Under the pieces are notes generated by a model. The model searched no databases. It was given only the letters and a program-made list of their open reading frames with translations, and had not been told where the DNA came from. This document shows positions 47,510 through 57,112 of a stretch of 64,000 nucleotides of DNA, one piece after another. Where the stretch lies: contig CANNZV010003128.1 of the NCBI GenBank assembly GCA_947561585.1, positions 1 to 64,000 of the forward strand. Reading direction: 5' to 3'. Positions within the stretch are counted from its first letter, which is position 1, and the number at the start of each line of letters is the position of its first letter. The stretch comes from Caprella mutica (taxonomy: Eukaryota; Arthropoda; Malacostraca; Amphipoda; Caprellidae). The position numbers and the translations under genes are program-made.

Positions 47510-50077
47510 ATGGCCAAGAATCTTTTGATTGTAGAGTCTCCTGCCAAAGCGAAGACAATAGAAAAATACCTTGGAAAGGATTTCAAAGTGAAGTCAAGTT
47601 TTGGGCATGTCCGAGATTTGGATAAAGGTCAGAAAGGCGTTGACATCGAAAATAAATTTCATCCAACCTATGTTGTCTCGCCCGATAAGGAAAAAATCGT
47701 CAAGGACCTCAAAGAATGGGTGGCTAAGGTCGATGAGGTTTGGCTCGCAACGGATGAGGATCGCGAGGGAGAAGCCATTTCATGGCATTTGTGTAAAGTG
47801 CTGGGACTCGATGAAAACAGTACCAAACGGATTGTTTTCCGAGAAATAACAGAACCTGCTATTAAAAGTGCGATTCAAAACCCTCGTACAGTCGATTTAA
47901 GTTTGGTGAATGCGCAACAAGCACGTCGAATTTTAGACCGTTTAGTAGGTTTCGAATTATCTGGTTTGTTGTGGCGAAAAGTCAGAAACAAATTGTCTGC
48001 AGGACGAGTACAGTCTGTCGCTGTAAAATTGATTGTAGAGCGAGAACGAGAAATTCAAGGCTTCCAAACCAAACCTTTTTATAGGATCAATGCTATCTTT
48101 TTGGTAGAAAATGCTCAGGGCAAAATGGTAGAGTTGAAAGCCGAATTGCCGCAACGTTATGATAAAGAACAAGAAGCACAAGACTTTTTGCAAGCTTGTT
48201 CCAACGCAACTTTTACTATACAAGACATACAACTCAAACCGCTCAAACGTAAACCAACTGCACCATTTATTACCTCTACTTTGCAACAAGAGGCAAGCCG
48301 TAAGTTGGGTTTTGGTGTAAAACGTACCATGATCAATGCACAGAAATTGTATGAACAAGGTTTCATTACTTATATGCGTACGGATTCTACCAGTTTGAGT
48401 GAAACAGCATTGCAAGCCATTGCATCGGAGATTGAAAAGAATTATGGCTCCAATTATTTACATACCCGTCGTTTCAAAAGCAAAGATTCGAGTGCACAAG
48501 AGGCACACGAAGCCATACGACCAACTTATATCGAAAACCAACAAGTTACGACTGATCGTGACCAACAACGTTTATATGAACTTATATGGAAGCGGACTAT
48601 TGCTTCTCAAATGGCGGAAGCGCAGTTGGAAAAAACAACTGTTAGAATAGGCATTTCTACCTTAAATGATACGCTAAAAGCAGAAGGACAAATTCTCAAG
48701 TTTGATGGTTTCTTGAAAGTTTACCTCGAATCCAAAGACGAAGAAGACGAGGATGATACAGCGAAAGGAATTTTGCCTCCATTGACGATTGGGCAAAATG
48801 TTCGCTTACAAAACATGACGGCTATTGAACGTTTTTCACGTCCACCTGTACGATATACAGAAGCTGCATTGGTCAAAAAGATGGAAGAATTGGGTATTGG
48901 TAGACCTTCTACTTATGCACCAACTATTTCTCGAATCATGGAAGCAGGAAGAGGTTATGTGGTCAAGGATTCTCGTGATGGAACGCCTCGAAACTACAAT
49001 GTTTTGACTCTTGACAATAGTACTATTTATAAAAAAATAGAAACGGAAGTCACAGGCACAACCAAAAATCGCTTGTATTCTACCGATATGGGAATGATTG
49101 TGAGCGACTTTTTGTCGGAACACTTTGATGAAATAATGAATTATAGCTTTACTGCAAATATCGAAAAGAAATTTGATACGATTGCAGAAGGGCATGTAGA
49201 TTGGGAAAAAGTATTGGGCGATTTTTATGGCCCTTTTCATCAAACTGTTGAAGATACAACCGAAAATGCAGAGCGGGCTACGGGCGAGCGTATCTTGGGC
49301 AAAGACCCAGAAACAGGGCGTACGCTTTTGGTGCGAATGTCTCGTTATGGACCAGTGGTACAAATTGGGACAACGGAAGAACTAGGCGAAGAAAAACCGA
49401 AATATGCCAACCTTCGAGTAGGACAATCTCTCGAAACTATTGATTTCGAAACAGCGAAGGAATTATTCAAATTACCTCGAAAATTGGATGACTTTGAGGG
49501 GAAGGAAGTCATTATTGGTATGGGACGTTTTGGTCCTTATGTCAAATATGATGAAAAATTTATTTCTATTCCCAAAGACGAAGATCCTTTATCGCTCTCG
49601 AATGAAAGAGCGATAGAATTGATTAAAGAAAAGCAAATAGCCGATTCTCCAATTGGTTCTTACAAAGGTATCTCTTATACCAAAGGCAAAGGACGTTTTG
49701 GCCCTTTCTTGAAATACGATGAATTGTTTATCAATATTCCACGTCGTTTCGACCCAGAATTAATCACGCAAGATGAATGTCATGGACTGATTGAGGCCAA
49801 ACTTGTCAAAGAAGCGAATCGTTACATTCATCGTTGGGAAGACCTCAAGTTGAGTGTCGAAAATGGCCGTTGGGGACCATTAGTTCGATTTAAGAAAAAG
49901 AAATTTGACTTGCGTTTTGAAGATGGTAAGAGAATGACACCAGAAGATGTGGTAGATTTTACTTTAGAACAAGTGAAAGCTCTTGTCGAAGCGCAAATTC
50001 CAGGTGCTTTTGCCGAGAAAAAGAAAAAGAAGGCAGCTCCTAAAAAGAAGGCAGCTCCTAAAAAGAAAAAAGAATAG
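47510..50077 (+). CDS. topA: DNA topoisomerase I (type IA)
   Basis: TopA relaxes negative supercoils through a covalent 5'-phosphotyrosine intermediate. The 855-residue protein has the TOPRIM domain (LLIVESPAKAKTIEKYLG; metal site TDEDREGEA at 81-89), LSAGRVQSVAVKLIVERE, and the catalytic tyrosine Tyr288 in GFITYMRTDSTSLS. After the main DNA gate come three C-terminal Toprim_C repeats with RYGPVVQIG, RFGPYVKYDEKF and RFGPFLKYDELF instead of Zn ribbons. The protein ends in a Lys/Ala/Pro-rich tail (KKKKAAPKKKAAPKKKKE) that likely binds DNA. It is intact. A complex palindromic element follows the gene, and a pair of inverted repeats brackets the topA-rluE segment. Confidence 0.98.
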   Translation: MAKNLLIVESPAKAKTIEKYLGKDFKVKSSFGHVRDLDKGQKGVDIENKFHPTYVVSPDKEKIVKDLKEWVAKVDEVWLATDEDREGEAISWHLCKVLGLDENSTKRIVFREITEPAIKSAIQNPRTVDLSLVNAQQARRILDRLVGFELSGLLWRKVRNKLSAGRVQSVAVKLIVEREREIQGFQTKPFYRINAIFLVENAQGKMVELKAELPQRYDKEQEAQDFLQACSNATFTIQDIQLKPLKRKPTAPFITSTLQQEASRKLGFGVKRTMINAQKLYEQGFITYMRTDSTSLSETALQAIASEIEKNYGSNYLHTRRFKSKDSSAQEAHEAIRPTYIENQQVTTDRDQQRLYELIWKRTIASQMAEAQLEKTTVRIGISTLNDTLKAEGQILKFDGFLKVYLESKDEEDEDDTAKGILPPLTIGQNVRLQNMTAIERFSRPPVRYTEAALVKKMEELGIGRPSTYAPTISRIMEAGRGYVVKDSRDGTPRNYNVLTLDNSTIYKKIETEVTGTTKNRLYSTDMGMIVSDFLSEHFDEIMNYSFTANIEKKFDTIAEGHVDWEKVLGDFYGPFHQTVEDTTENAERATGERILGKDPETGRTLLVRMSRYGPVVQIGTTEELGEEKPKYANLRVGQSLETIDFETAKELFKLPRKLDDFEGKEVIIGMGRFGPYVKYDEKFISIPKDEDPLSLSNERAIELIKEKQIADSPIGSYKGISYTKGKGRFGPFLKYDELFINIPRRFDPELITQDECHGLIEAKLVKEANRYIHRWEDLKLSVENGRWGPLVRFKKKKFDLRFEDGKRMTPEDVVDFTLEQVKALVEAQIPGAFAEKKKKKAAPKKKAAPKKKKE

Positions 50078-50105
50078 TATTTTATATAATATTTTTAATC
50101 GTTAC

Positions 50106-50313
50106 AAAAGGGGCGTAGCTCCGAATCCATTTCTAATAACACTAATAAATATGAACTATTAGGTGCAGCGCACCGACACCAAAATTTGACGCTCTTTTTG
50201 CAAATAATATATTATTGATTTTATGTTTAATCAATTGGTGTCGGGGTTTCTACCCCTTATAAATATTTCTATGCCCTCTGGGCTATAAATGGCTTCGGAG
50301 CGATGCCCCTTTT
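50106..50313. repeat. Multi-hairpin palindromic element (REP/RAYT-type candidate)
   Basis: The outer arms AAAAGGGGCGTAGCTCCGAA (from 50106) and TTCGGAGCGATGCCCCTTTT (to 50313) match at 21 of 24 positions. Inside are four nested or serial hairpins: GGTGCAGCGCACC (50162-50174), CGACACCAA with TTGGTGTCG (50174-50243), GGGGTTTCTACCCC (50243-50256) and GCCCTCTGGGC (50273-50283). It lies between the convergent topA and rluE genes. Confidence 0.85.
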
Positions 50314-50334
50314 TTCAAAAATACTCGGACTACT

Positions 50335-50925
50335 TTACAGTTTCAACAAAGCATACAATTCTTTCCCTTCTATCGTTTTTACTCCTCCAATCTCCATATT
50401 TCCTAATTTTACACCTTCAATAGATTGTCGTACCAAGCGCAAAACGGGAAAACCGATTGCAGCACACATCCGACGTACTTGTCTGTTTTTTCCTTCCGTC
50501 AAAGTCAATGAAATCCAAGTGTCGCTCACATTTTTACGAAAACGAATCGGCGGATTTCGCTCCGACAAATCAGGAATGGGCAACAACAAATTCGCTTTTG
50601 CCCGACGAGTTTTATAATCCTTTTTATTGATCCGAATGGTCACGCCTTTTTCGAGCAAAGCAATATCTTTTTCTAAAGGAGAACCTTCCACTTGCACCCA
50701 ATATGTTCGGCTGTGTTGAAATTTGGGGTCGAGCAAACGATGGTTGAGTTTCTTATCATTGGAAAGCAATAACAAACCCTCGCTGTCCTTATCCAATCTA
50801 CCAATTGGATAAACATCGCTCGGGAAATCGTGCAAATCGCCCAAGGTTTGATGCGTTGGCACTTCTTTTGTGAACTGACTGAGGTAGCCAAATGGTTTGT
50901 ATATAATATAGTATTGGAAGGACAT
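50335..50925 (-). CDS. rluE: 23S rRNA pseudouridine synthase, RluE type
   Basis: The protein of about 196 residues (start at the ATG at 50925, which begins SFQYYIIYKPFG; 50946 is an in-frame alternative) belongs to the RsuA/RluB/E/F family. It has YKPFGYLSQFT, the catalytic GRLDKDSEGLLLLS with Asp, and the EGKNRQVRRMCAAIGFPVLRLVRQSIEGVKL block. The absence of an N-terminal S4 domain and the QFTKE sequence favour RluE, which modifies U2457 in E. coli 23S rRNA. It is convergent with topA; the 5' side is bordered by an inverted repeat element. Confidence 0.85.
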   Translation of the reverse strand: MSFQYYIIYKPFGYLSQFTKEVPTHQTLGDLHDFPSDVYPIGRLDKDSEGLLLLSNDKKLNHRLLDPKFQHSRTYWVQVEGSPLEKDIALLEKGVTIRINKKDYKTRRAKANLLLPIPDLSERNPPIRFRKNVSDTWISLTLTEGKNRQVRRMCAAIGFPVLRLVRQSIEGVKLGNMEIGGVKTIEGKELYALLKL

Positions 50926-50976
50926 GTATTGTTTTTTATAAGTCAAAGGTAGGAAATTTATATAGCTAAACTGGAA

Positions 50977-51066
50977 GCTAAACAGGACACTAACAGAATT
51001 TGGTTAAAAAAAGAGAAAGGAGTTTCAACCAAAATTCAGTTAAGACCAAAAAGTGTCCAGTTTACT
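50977..51066. repeat. Inverted repeat element, copy D of the AGTAAACAGGACACT family
   Basis: GCTAAACAGGACACT (50977) pairs with AGTGTCCAGTTTACT (51052-51066), 13 of 15 bases. Inner arms TAACAGAATTTGGTT and AACCAAAATTCAGTTA pair almost perfectly, so the whole element can fold into one long hairpin. Confidence 0.8.
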
Positions 51067-51164
51067 CGACCTTGCTGAAATGCGCATGTTCCTTTCAGCA
51101 TCCTTGCTGAAATGCCCTTGCGAGCTAAAGCTTCCAAGCTTTGCGAAGTTTATCAAAGCTTGTT

Positions 51165-51260
51165 GCACAAAAAAATCAAACGTATAGTCGGAGGGCGATG
51201 ATAACCTATCATTCTGCTAGGCAAGGTCGCATTCCGACAGTGCAATTTGTTATACACACC
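51165..51260 (-). repeat. Intergenic repeat, minus-oriented copy of an inverted pair
   Basis: On the minus strand this matches 46513-46586 closely over both ends. It carries about 22 extra bases in the middle. The pair flanks the yecM-like, topA and rluE genes. Confidence 0.85.
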
Positions 51261-51327
51261 GCCACAAGCTAAAGCTTATGGTACAATAATTTTTTACTAT
51301 TTTTGCAATTCAAAATTAAAATAGCTT

Positions 51328-52965
51328 ATGATTTCAGTAGATAATATTGCAGTAGAATTTAGTGGGCATACTTTGTTTGAAAAGGTATCTTTTGTCATCA
51401 ATGAGACAGACAAAATAGCTTTGATGGGAAAAAATGGCGCAGGAAAATCTACGATGATGAAAATCATTGCAGGATTGCAAGCCCCAACCAGAGGACACAT
51501 CCAACAACCCAAAGAAGCGGTCGTCGCTTATTTGCCGCAGCACTTATTGACCGAAGATAATAGCACTGTTTTTGAGGAAGCATCCAAAGCATTTAGCAAA
51601 GTTTTTACGATGCGAGATGAAATGGAACGCCTCAACAAAGAGCTGGAAACTCGGACGGATTACGAGTCTGCCGAGTATATGTCTATCATTGATAAGGTGA
51701 CGGATTTGGGGGAGATTTTCTATTCGATAGAAGATGTCAACTATGATGCAGAGGTCGAAAAAGCCTTGTTGGGTTTGGGTTTCAAACGTCCTGATTTTAC
51801 TCGTCCGACTTCCGAATTTAGTGGTGGTTGGCGAATGAGAATAGAGTTGGCAAAGATATTATTGCAAAAACCAGATTTGATTTTGCTCGATGAGCCAACC
51901 AATCATATTGATATAGAATCGGTTATTTGGTTGGAAGATTTTTTGGTCAATAAAGCCAAAGCAGTTGTCGTGATTTCTCACGACAAGGCATTTATTGATA
52001 ATATAACCAATCGAACCATTGAAGTTACAATGGGACGCATTTATGATTATAAAGCCAACTATTCGCACTATTTGGAGTTGCGCAAAGACCGCAGACAACA
52101 CCAGCTCAAAGCTTTCAAAGAACAGCAAAAACAGATAGAGGAAAGCAAGCGGTTTATCGAACGATTCAAAGGAACGTATTCCAAAACCAATCAAGTGAGT
52201 TCGGTCGAACGGATGTTGGAGAAAATGCAGATTATAGAAGTAGATGAAGTCGATAATGCTGCCCTAAAATTAAAATTCCCGACTTGCCGACGTTCGGGCG
52301 ATTATCCTGTTATTGCCAAAGATTTATCCAAATCTTATGGCGAACATATTGTTTTTAAAGAAGCTAATATGACGATAGAAAGAGGCGAAAAAGTCTCTTT
52401 CGTCGGTAGAAACGGAGAAGGGAAATCTACCATGATAAAAGCCATTATGGGGGAGATTGATTTTGAAGGCGACTGTAAATTGGGACACAATATTGAAGTT
52501 GGTTATTTTGCTCAAAATCAAGCCGCACTTTTAGACCCAAAAATGACTGTTTTTGATACGATAGACGAAGTTGCGAAAGGCGAGATGAGAACTCAAGTTA
52601 AAAACCTGTTGGGTCGATTTATGTTTAGTGGAGACGATATAGACAAAAAAGTTTCTGTTTTGTCGGGAGGGGAACGGACTCGTTTGGCAATGGTCAAATT
52701 ATTGCTCGAACCCGTCAATTTTTTGATACTCGATGAGCCGACCAATCACTTGGACATTAAGTCAAAAGATATTCTAAAAGATGCTTTATTGGAATTTGAT
52801 GGGACACTGATTTTGGTTTCTCACGACCGAGATTTTCTACAAGGTTTGTCCAATAAAGTATTTGAATTTAAAGATAAACGAGTTATCGAACACTTCGAGA
52901 CGATTGATGATTTCTTGGTTCGCAACCGAATTGAGAATTTAAAAGAAATTGATTTGATGAAATAG
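51328..52965 (+). CDS. ABC-F family ATPase
   Basis: ABC-F proteins are soluble twin ATPases that act on the ribosome. The 545-residue protein has the first Walker A GKNGAGKST at 34-42, signature SGGWRMR and Walker B LILLDEPTNHID. A charged linker (HQLKAFKEQQKQIEESKRFIERFKG) precedes the second Walker A GRNGEGKST, signature SGGERTR and Walker B LILDEPTNHLD. Both catalytic Glu residues are present. The size and the long linker resemble YbiT-type members. Translation-factor and antibiotic-protection members cannot be separated by sequence reading. It has a -7-like element 23 bases upstream. A MITE-like element begins 28 bases after the stop. Confidence 0.95.
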   Translation: MISVDNIAVEFSGHTLFEKVSFVINETDKIALMGKNGAGKSTMMKIIAGLQAPTRGHIQQPKEAVVAYLPQHLLTEDNSTVFEEASKAFSKVFTMRDEMERLNKELETRTDYESAEYMSIIDKVTDLGEIFYSIEDVNYDAEVEKALLGLGFKRPDFTRPTSEFSGGWRMRIELAKILLQKPDLILLDEPTNHIDIESVIWLEDFLVNKAKAVVVISHDKAFIDNITNRTIEVTMGRIYDYKANYSHYLELRKDRRQHQLKAFKEQQKQIEESKRFIERFKGTYSKTNQVSSVERMLEKMQIIEVDEVDNAALKLKFPTCRRSGDYPVIAKDLSKSYGEHIVFKEANMTIERGEKVSFVGRNGEGKSTMIKAIMGEIDFEGDCKLGHNIEVGYFAQNQAALLDPKMTVFDTIDEVAKGEMRTQVKNLLGRFMFSGDDIDKKVSVLSGGERTRLAMVKLLLEPVNFLILDEPTNHLDIKSKDILKDALLEFDGTLILVSHDRDFLQGLSNKVFEFKDKRVIEHFETIDDFLVRNRIENLKEIDLMK

Positions 52966-52993
52966 AGTGGTGTATGCTTTTGCTTGCACAGAA

Positions 52994-53196
52994 TTCAAAA
53001 GGGTACGCAATTACACCATGCTCTACAGATTTACAAACTTGCCTGATTTACTACGAAAGTTTAAAACTTCCGAGAGCGATTTTTTAAAAAATCGCTATTT
53101 TAAGATTTTATCTTGAAATATAGATTGGCTTAGTTTGTAACTTAAGGGATAGCAGCTAACGAAAATTTTGTCTTTTTAAATGCGTACCCTTTTGAA
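52994..53196. mobile_element. MITE-like element, 203 bp, with 16-bp perfect terminal inverted repeats and 8-bp target duplication
   Basis: TTCAAAAGGGTACGCA (52994-53009) and its exact reverse complement (53181-53196) bound the element. GCACAGAA occurs directly outside both ends (52986-52993 and 53197-53204), as expected of a target site duplication. The interior has no gene but contains a perfect 22-bp palindrome, AGCGATTTTTTAAAAAATCGCT, near 53080. It lies between the ABC-F gene and the 3' end of the gene at 53312. Confidence 0.85.
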
Positions 53197-53237
53197 GCAC
53201 AGAATCAATATCAGATACGAACCATCAGATTTTATTA

Positions 53238-53270
53238 CAAAAAAAGGAGTCATTGCAAAGCAATGACTCC
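53238..53270 (-). terminator. Terminator of the gene at 53312
   Basis: GGAGTCATTGC (53246-53256) pairs perfectly with GCAATGACTCC (53260-53270) around an AAA loop. The preceding A run gives the T tail on the minus strand. Confidence 0.85.
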
Positions 53271-53311
53271 AAACATATTCCAATTCTAAAATTCTTTCTA
53301 AAAATCGTTAT

Positions 53312-56300
53312 TTATTTCACGATGATTTTTTCAAAGTATTTGGTTTTACCAACCGTAAATTCAACCATGTAAACACCTAAAGGCAATTGTTTCATATCCA
53401 ATTGAACCAAATGGTTTCCTGCCAATTTTTTCTCATTAGAAATAAGTGTTTGTTGGAAAGAATTATCCATTTTTCTCAATACCATATTCACTGTTGCATT
53501 TTTAGAAAGAGCATAATCAACAGTAGCAAATCTATGCTCGCCCATAGCAGAAGTTACAGCATTGGTACTGGTAGCCAATTGAGTTGTCGTATTTGTTGGA
53601 GCAAAAGAAGTACAAGGAACAGGATCTGCCAAAAATTCAGCACCCAATTGCACTTCAAAACCAGGATCTAAATTGATACAACCCGCCAAAAATGTTACAT
53701 CGAAAGAGCTGAAAATGAGTGCATTAGAACCGATCGTATTACTTGTTTGGTAAACACCCGTCAATACAGCTCCTGAATAGTATTGACTCACGGTACAAAC
53801 AGGACAAGCAGGACAATCAGGTCCTCCACAATCTAGTCCAGTTTCTTGACCATTTTGAATACCATCCGTACAAGTTACACAAGTAGGAGCAGCATTAAAT
53901 GAGCCCGTAAGTGTACAAGCATTATCAGCTGTAAAACTTACGATAACACTCACTGAATTACCATCTGCTGGCAAACCAATTAAGGTAACGATTTGAGGAC
54001 TTGTACCAATAGGGAATGTTTGACCATTCACAAAGATACTTCCAGTTGTAGGAGGATTAGAGAAAGTGATTTCCAAATCTTGCGTATAGGTATCGGTATT
54101 AGGATCACAAGCTCCTTGTGGCATTAGAACGGTAAGAGCATCTATCGAACACATAGGTGCACAAGTAGGAGGAGCAGTAAACAAATCAGTAGCTGAGATA
54201 GTACAAGAAGTTTCCGCAGAGAAACTTGCGGTAACACTTACAGGCAAACCATCAGAAGGCAAGTCCGTCAAGGTAACTGTTTGCGGGCTAGAAGTAATGG
54301 CAAATGATTGACCATTTACATCCAAAGTACCACTTGTAGGCTCATCTGTATAGGTAACTATAATGTCTTGTGAATAGGTATCAGTTGCTGGAATACAAGT
54401 TCCTTGAGCACCAGCAGAAAGCAAGTCAATCGAACAAACATTACAATTTTGAACGGTAACGAGTACGTCGTCGGTTGCTTCGTTACAAATATCAGCGCCT
54501 GTAAGTTCTACAGTATAAGTAGTTGTTCCTACAGGATTTACAGTAACCGTTGATCCAACAAAAGGCCCCGAACCATCATCACCTGTCCAAGTATAAGTTC
54601 CATTTACAGGACCTGTAGCGGTTAATGTTATTACTTCATCATTACAAGGATTTGCATTGTCTGTAGAAGCTTCAACTACAACAACGCCTGTTCCATTTGC
54701 AGCTTGAATAGAATAATCACAAACGCTACCCGCATTTCCATCGACCATGACATAATAAGTATCTCCAGGAGTAAGTGCTGTTGCACTTAGTGTAAATGTT
54801 CCGTTATTTCCACCATCTGAAGCAGCACAATTCGATTTTCTAACAAAATTAGTTCCGTCAAATTCTAAAATAGCTACCTGGATTCCATCCGTACACCCAG
54901 TTACGGTAAAGTCAAAATCGGCAGTTGTTGCACCTGCTTGAAACTGTAGCCAAGAGTTGTTTTGAATTGTTCCTCCAAAAACAAGAGTTGGGTCAGGGCA
55001 GAATCCAGCGCCATTACCATTGCTAGAAGCAAGGTTTCCTGGATAATCTGCTCCAAAATCGCCACTAGTTGTACCACAATAACCATCTAAATTACAGATA
55101 AAAGGTGCACCTAAAAATAAATCAGAAGCAGGAGGATTATTGGCACAAACAACAGGAGGGACACATTCGATACCCATAGACCAACCATCTTCATTGTTTG
55201 CTCCATCCGATACAAATCGGAAAGTAATACAACTACTATAGGATAAAAAGTGTTCGGTAAAACTAACACCAGCTAAGAAGTAATCAATTTTATTTAGGTT
55301 TGCAGGGTTACCTGTAACTGCTGCTAATAAAGTTCCTGTTGTACCCACTCCATCATAAATATATAAGGTGTCTGAAGGGTGGATTTTATCGTTAGTAAAA
55401 CAAGCACTACAATTGAAATCAAATTTTAATATATCGGAAGAACCAGAACAATAAGTTACAGTATAATCTTCATTATTTCCATAATGACTACTTCCTGGAC
55501 TAGTATCCTGAAAAACAACTCCACCCGCACAAATATTACTACAAGAAGTAGGAGCTGTAAATAAAGCTGTATTGGTCAATGTACAAGCTGTGTCGTCAGA
55601 AAAAGTAGCCGTAACATCGACTGTATTTCCGTCAGCTGTTAAGTTTGTCAAGGTGACAGTTTGTGGACTTGTGCCAATTGCAAAAGATTGACCATTGACA
55701 TCTAAAGTTCCTGTACTAGGTGCATCAGCAAAAGTAACCGTTAGCGCAACCGAATAAGTATTGGTAGCTGGATCGCAAGCCGAAGGCGTACCAGCCATAA
55801 TAGCAGAAATAGCACAAGTAGGTGTACAATCAACAGGGGCATTAAACAAGTTAGTCGAAGTAATGGTACAACTAGGATCTGCCGAAAAATTAGACGTAAC
55901 CGTAACCGCAGCACCATTAGTAGGCAAAGCTGTAAGCGTTACAACTTGAGGACTTGTACCGATAGGAAATGATTGTCCATTTACATCCAAAGTACCCGTT
56001 GCTGGTGGATTGGAGAAAGAGACAATAATGTCTTGAGAGTACGTACCAGTAGCTGGATTACAAGCAGATTGCGCTCCTGCAAAAAGATTATCAATATCGC
56101 AAGCCAAGCAAGAAGTTGGTGCTGTAAAGGCATTTATTTCTGTGAAATTACAAACCGGATCATCGGTAAAACTAACAGATACATTGACAGGCATTCCATC
56201 AGCATCCAAACCCGTTAAAGTAAGAGTTTGAGGGCTTGTTCCAACAGGAAAAGGCTGACCATTGACTACAATAGAACCTGTCGCTGGAGCAGAAGTAAAA

Positions 56301-56824
56301 CTAACGGTTACTTCTTGGGTATAGGTATTATCAGCAGGATTACAAGCCGTTTGTGCGCCTGTAGTTAGTCCAGTAATCGCACAAGGAGTCGATAAATCTT
56401 CAAAATAGGAACAAATAGGAGAAGGATAATCGTTATATAATACATGTAAACCAGTAGGAACTGCATCTACTGTAATGTCAAAAGTATTACAAAATGTATT
56501 TGAGCTATTGATAGCAATAAACCCATTAAAAGTCCAAAAAACTTGTCCACTACCATTTATAGCACCAACATAGTCGTCGCCACCAGTCGTGGTGACTACG
56601 GATGGAGTAAATGCAATAACGTTTGCACCGTCGAACCAAGCTCCAAACTCATCGGAATAGCCTTCGAGACCATTAAACTCAATGCAGATTTCAATATTGT
56701 AGGTATAGGTACCATTATTATTATCTGTAACGGAGTTGATGTTTGTTGATGCTTCATCACAAGCAAAGCCAAAAGGGAGTGCGAGTAAAAACATCAAACA
56801 CATTAGGGTAAATTTCTTCATCAT
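53312..56824 (-). CDS. Large secreted T9SS protein with repeated beta modules, a CUB-like domain and a 3-coathanger module
   Basis: The 1170-residue protein has a signal peptide (residues 1-21), an N-terminal beta domain, then repeated modules of about 92 residues. Each starts with two Cys and contains ...GxxSACNPATxTYxxxIxVxF, TGTLDVNGQSFPIGTSPQ and a Cys-Thr-rich end. Three copies precede a CUB-like domain (about 430-560, DTLYIYDGVGTTGTLLA). A beta domain and a PKD-like domain follow, then two more copies and CTDGIQNGQETGLDCGGPDC. A 3-coathanger stack module (LDPGFEVQLGAEFLA) comes next and a T9SS type A sorting domain closes the chain (to YFEKIIVK). It is intact. An adhesin or matrix role is inference. 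Confidence 0.85.
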   Translation of the reverse strand: MMKKFTLMCLMFLLALPFGFACDEASTNINSVTDNNNGTYTYNIEICIEFNGLEGYSDEFGAWFDGANVIAFTPSVVTTTGGDDYVGAINGSGQVFWTFNGFIAINSSNTFCNTFDITVDAVPTGLHVLYNDYPSPICSYFEDLSTPCAITGLTTGAQTACNPADNTYTQEVTVSFTSAPATGSIVVNGQPFPVGTSPQTLTLTGLDADGMPVNVSVSFTDDPVCNFTEINAFTAPTSCLACDIDNLFAGAQSACNPATGTYSQDIIVSFSNPPATGTLDVNGQSFPIGTSPQVVTLTALPTNGAAVTVTSNFSADPSCTITSTNLFNAPVDCTPTCAISAIMAGTPSACDPATNTYSVALTVTFADAPSTGTLDVNGQSFAIGTSPQTVTLTNLTADGNTVDVTATFSDDTACTLTNTALFTAPTSCSNICAGGVVFQDTSPGSSHYGNNEDYTVTYCSGSSDILKFDFNCSACFTNDKIHPSDTLYIYDGVGTTGTLLAAVTGNPANLNKIDYFLAGVSFTEHFLSYSSCITFRFVSDGANNEDGWSMGIECVPPVVCANNPPASDLFLGAPFICNLDGYCGTTSGDFGADYPGNLASSNGNGAGFCPDPTLVFGGTIQNNSWLQFQAGATTADFDFTVTGCTDGIQVAILEFDGTNFVRKSNCAASDGGNNGTFTLSATALTPGDTYYVMVDGNAGSVCDYSIQAANGTGVVVVEASTDNANPCNDEVITLTATGPVNGTYTWTGDDGSGPFVGSTVTVNPVGTTTYTVELTGADICNEATDDVLVTVQNCNVCSIDLLSAGAQGTCIPATDTYSQDIIVTYTDEPTSGTLDVNGQSFAITSSPQTVTLTDLPSDGLPVSVTASFSAETSCTISATDLFTAPPTCAPMCSIDALTVLMPQGACDPNTDTYTQDLEITFSNPPTTGSIFVNGQTFPIGTSPQIVTLIGLPADGNSVSVIVSFTADNACTLTGSFNAAPTCVTCTDGIQNGQETGLDCGGPDCPACPVCTVSQYYSGAVLTGVYQTSNTIGSNALIFSSFDVTFLAGCINLDPGFEVQLGAEFLADPVPCTSFAPTNTTTQLATSTNAVTSAMGEHRFATVDYALSKNATVNMVLRKMDNSFQQTLISNEKKLAGNHLVQLDMKQLPLGVYMVEFTVGKTKYFEKIIVK

Positions 56825-57036
56825 ATTTTTTTTGTGTTAGGAATAAATTGAGTTGAGAACAAGTTCTTTCATTTGGATTTTAAAAGAAATATTATTCGGG
56901 AATCTTAGGTAAAATCCTAAGATTGATTCGATAAATGTAATAGGTTTATTACTATTTATTGTTATGCTAACTATGTGTCGAACACGAATAAGTGTCTGAA
57001 TTCCGTGATTTGATACAATTTGGATGAAATTACTAG

Positions 57037-57076
57037 AAAAAGAACAGCCAAATAGAGGTACTCAATCTGGCTGTTC
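57037..57076 (-). terminator. Terminator of the gene at 57113
   Basis: GAACAGCCAGAT and ATTTGGCTGTTC pair on the minus strand around a loop of about 10 bases, followed by a TTTTT run. It lies 37 bases after the stop codon. Confidence 0.8.
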
Positions 57077-57112
57077 GTAAAAGTAGTCTTATGAAAAATT
57101 GTTTAATTTATT

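Larger units (their letters stand above)
50947..51327. other. Repeat-dense divergent intergenic region
   Basis: About 380 bases hold the copy D inverted repeat (50977-51066), a doubled CCTTGCTGAAATGC segment (51069 and 51101), the reverse copy of the repeat at 46513 and a TATTTTTG -7-like element at 51298-51305 before the ABC-F gene. No gene is seen. Confidence 0.6.

Noticed and set aside
48836..49363. 175-codon minus-strand frame opposite topA
   Set aside because: It is antisense to conserved TopA sequence.
53080..53102. 22-bp palindrome as a terminator of the ABC-F gene
   Set aside because: It lies inside the MITE-like element and is A/T paired in its centre without a clear T tail; it may terminate by chance but is better explained as part of the element.
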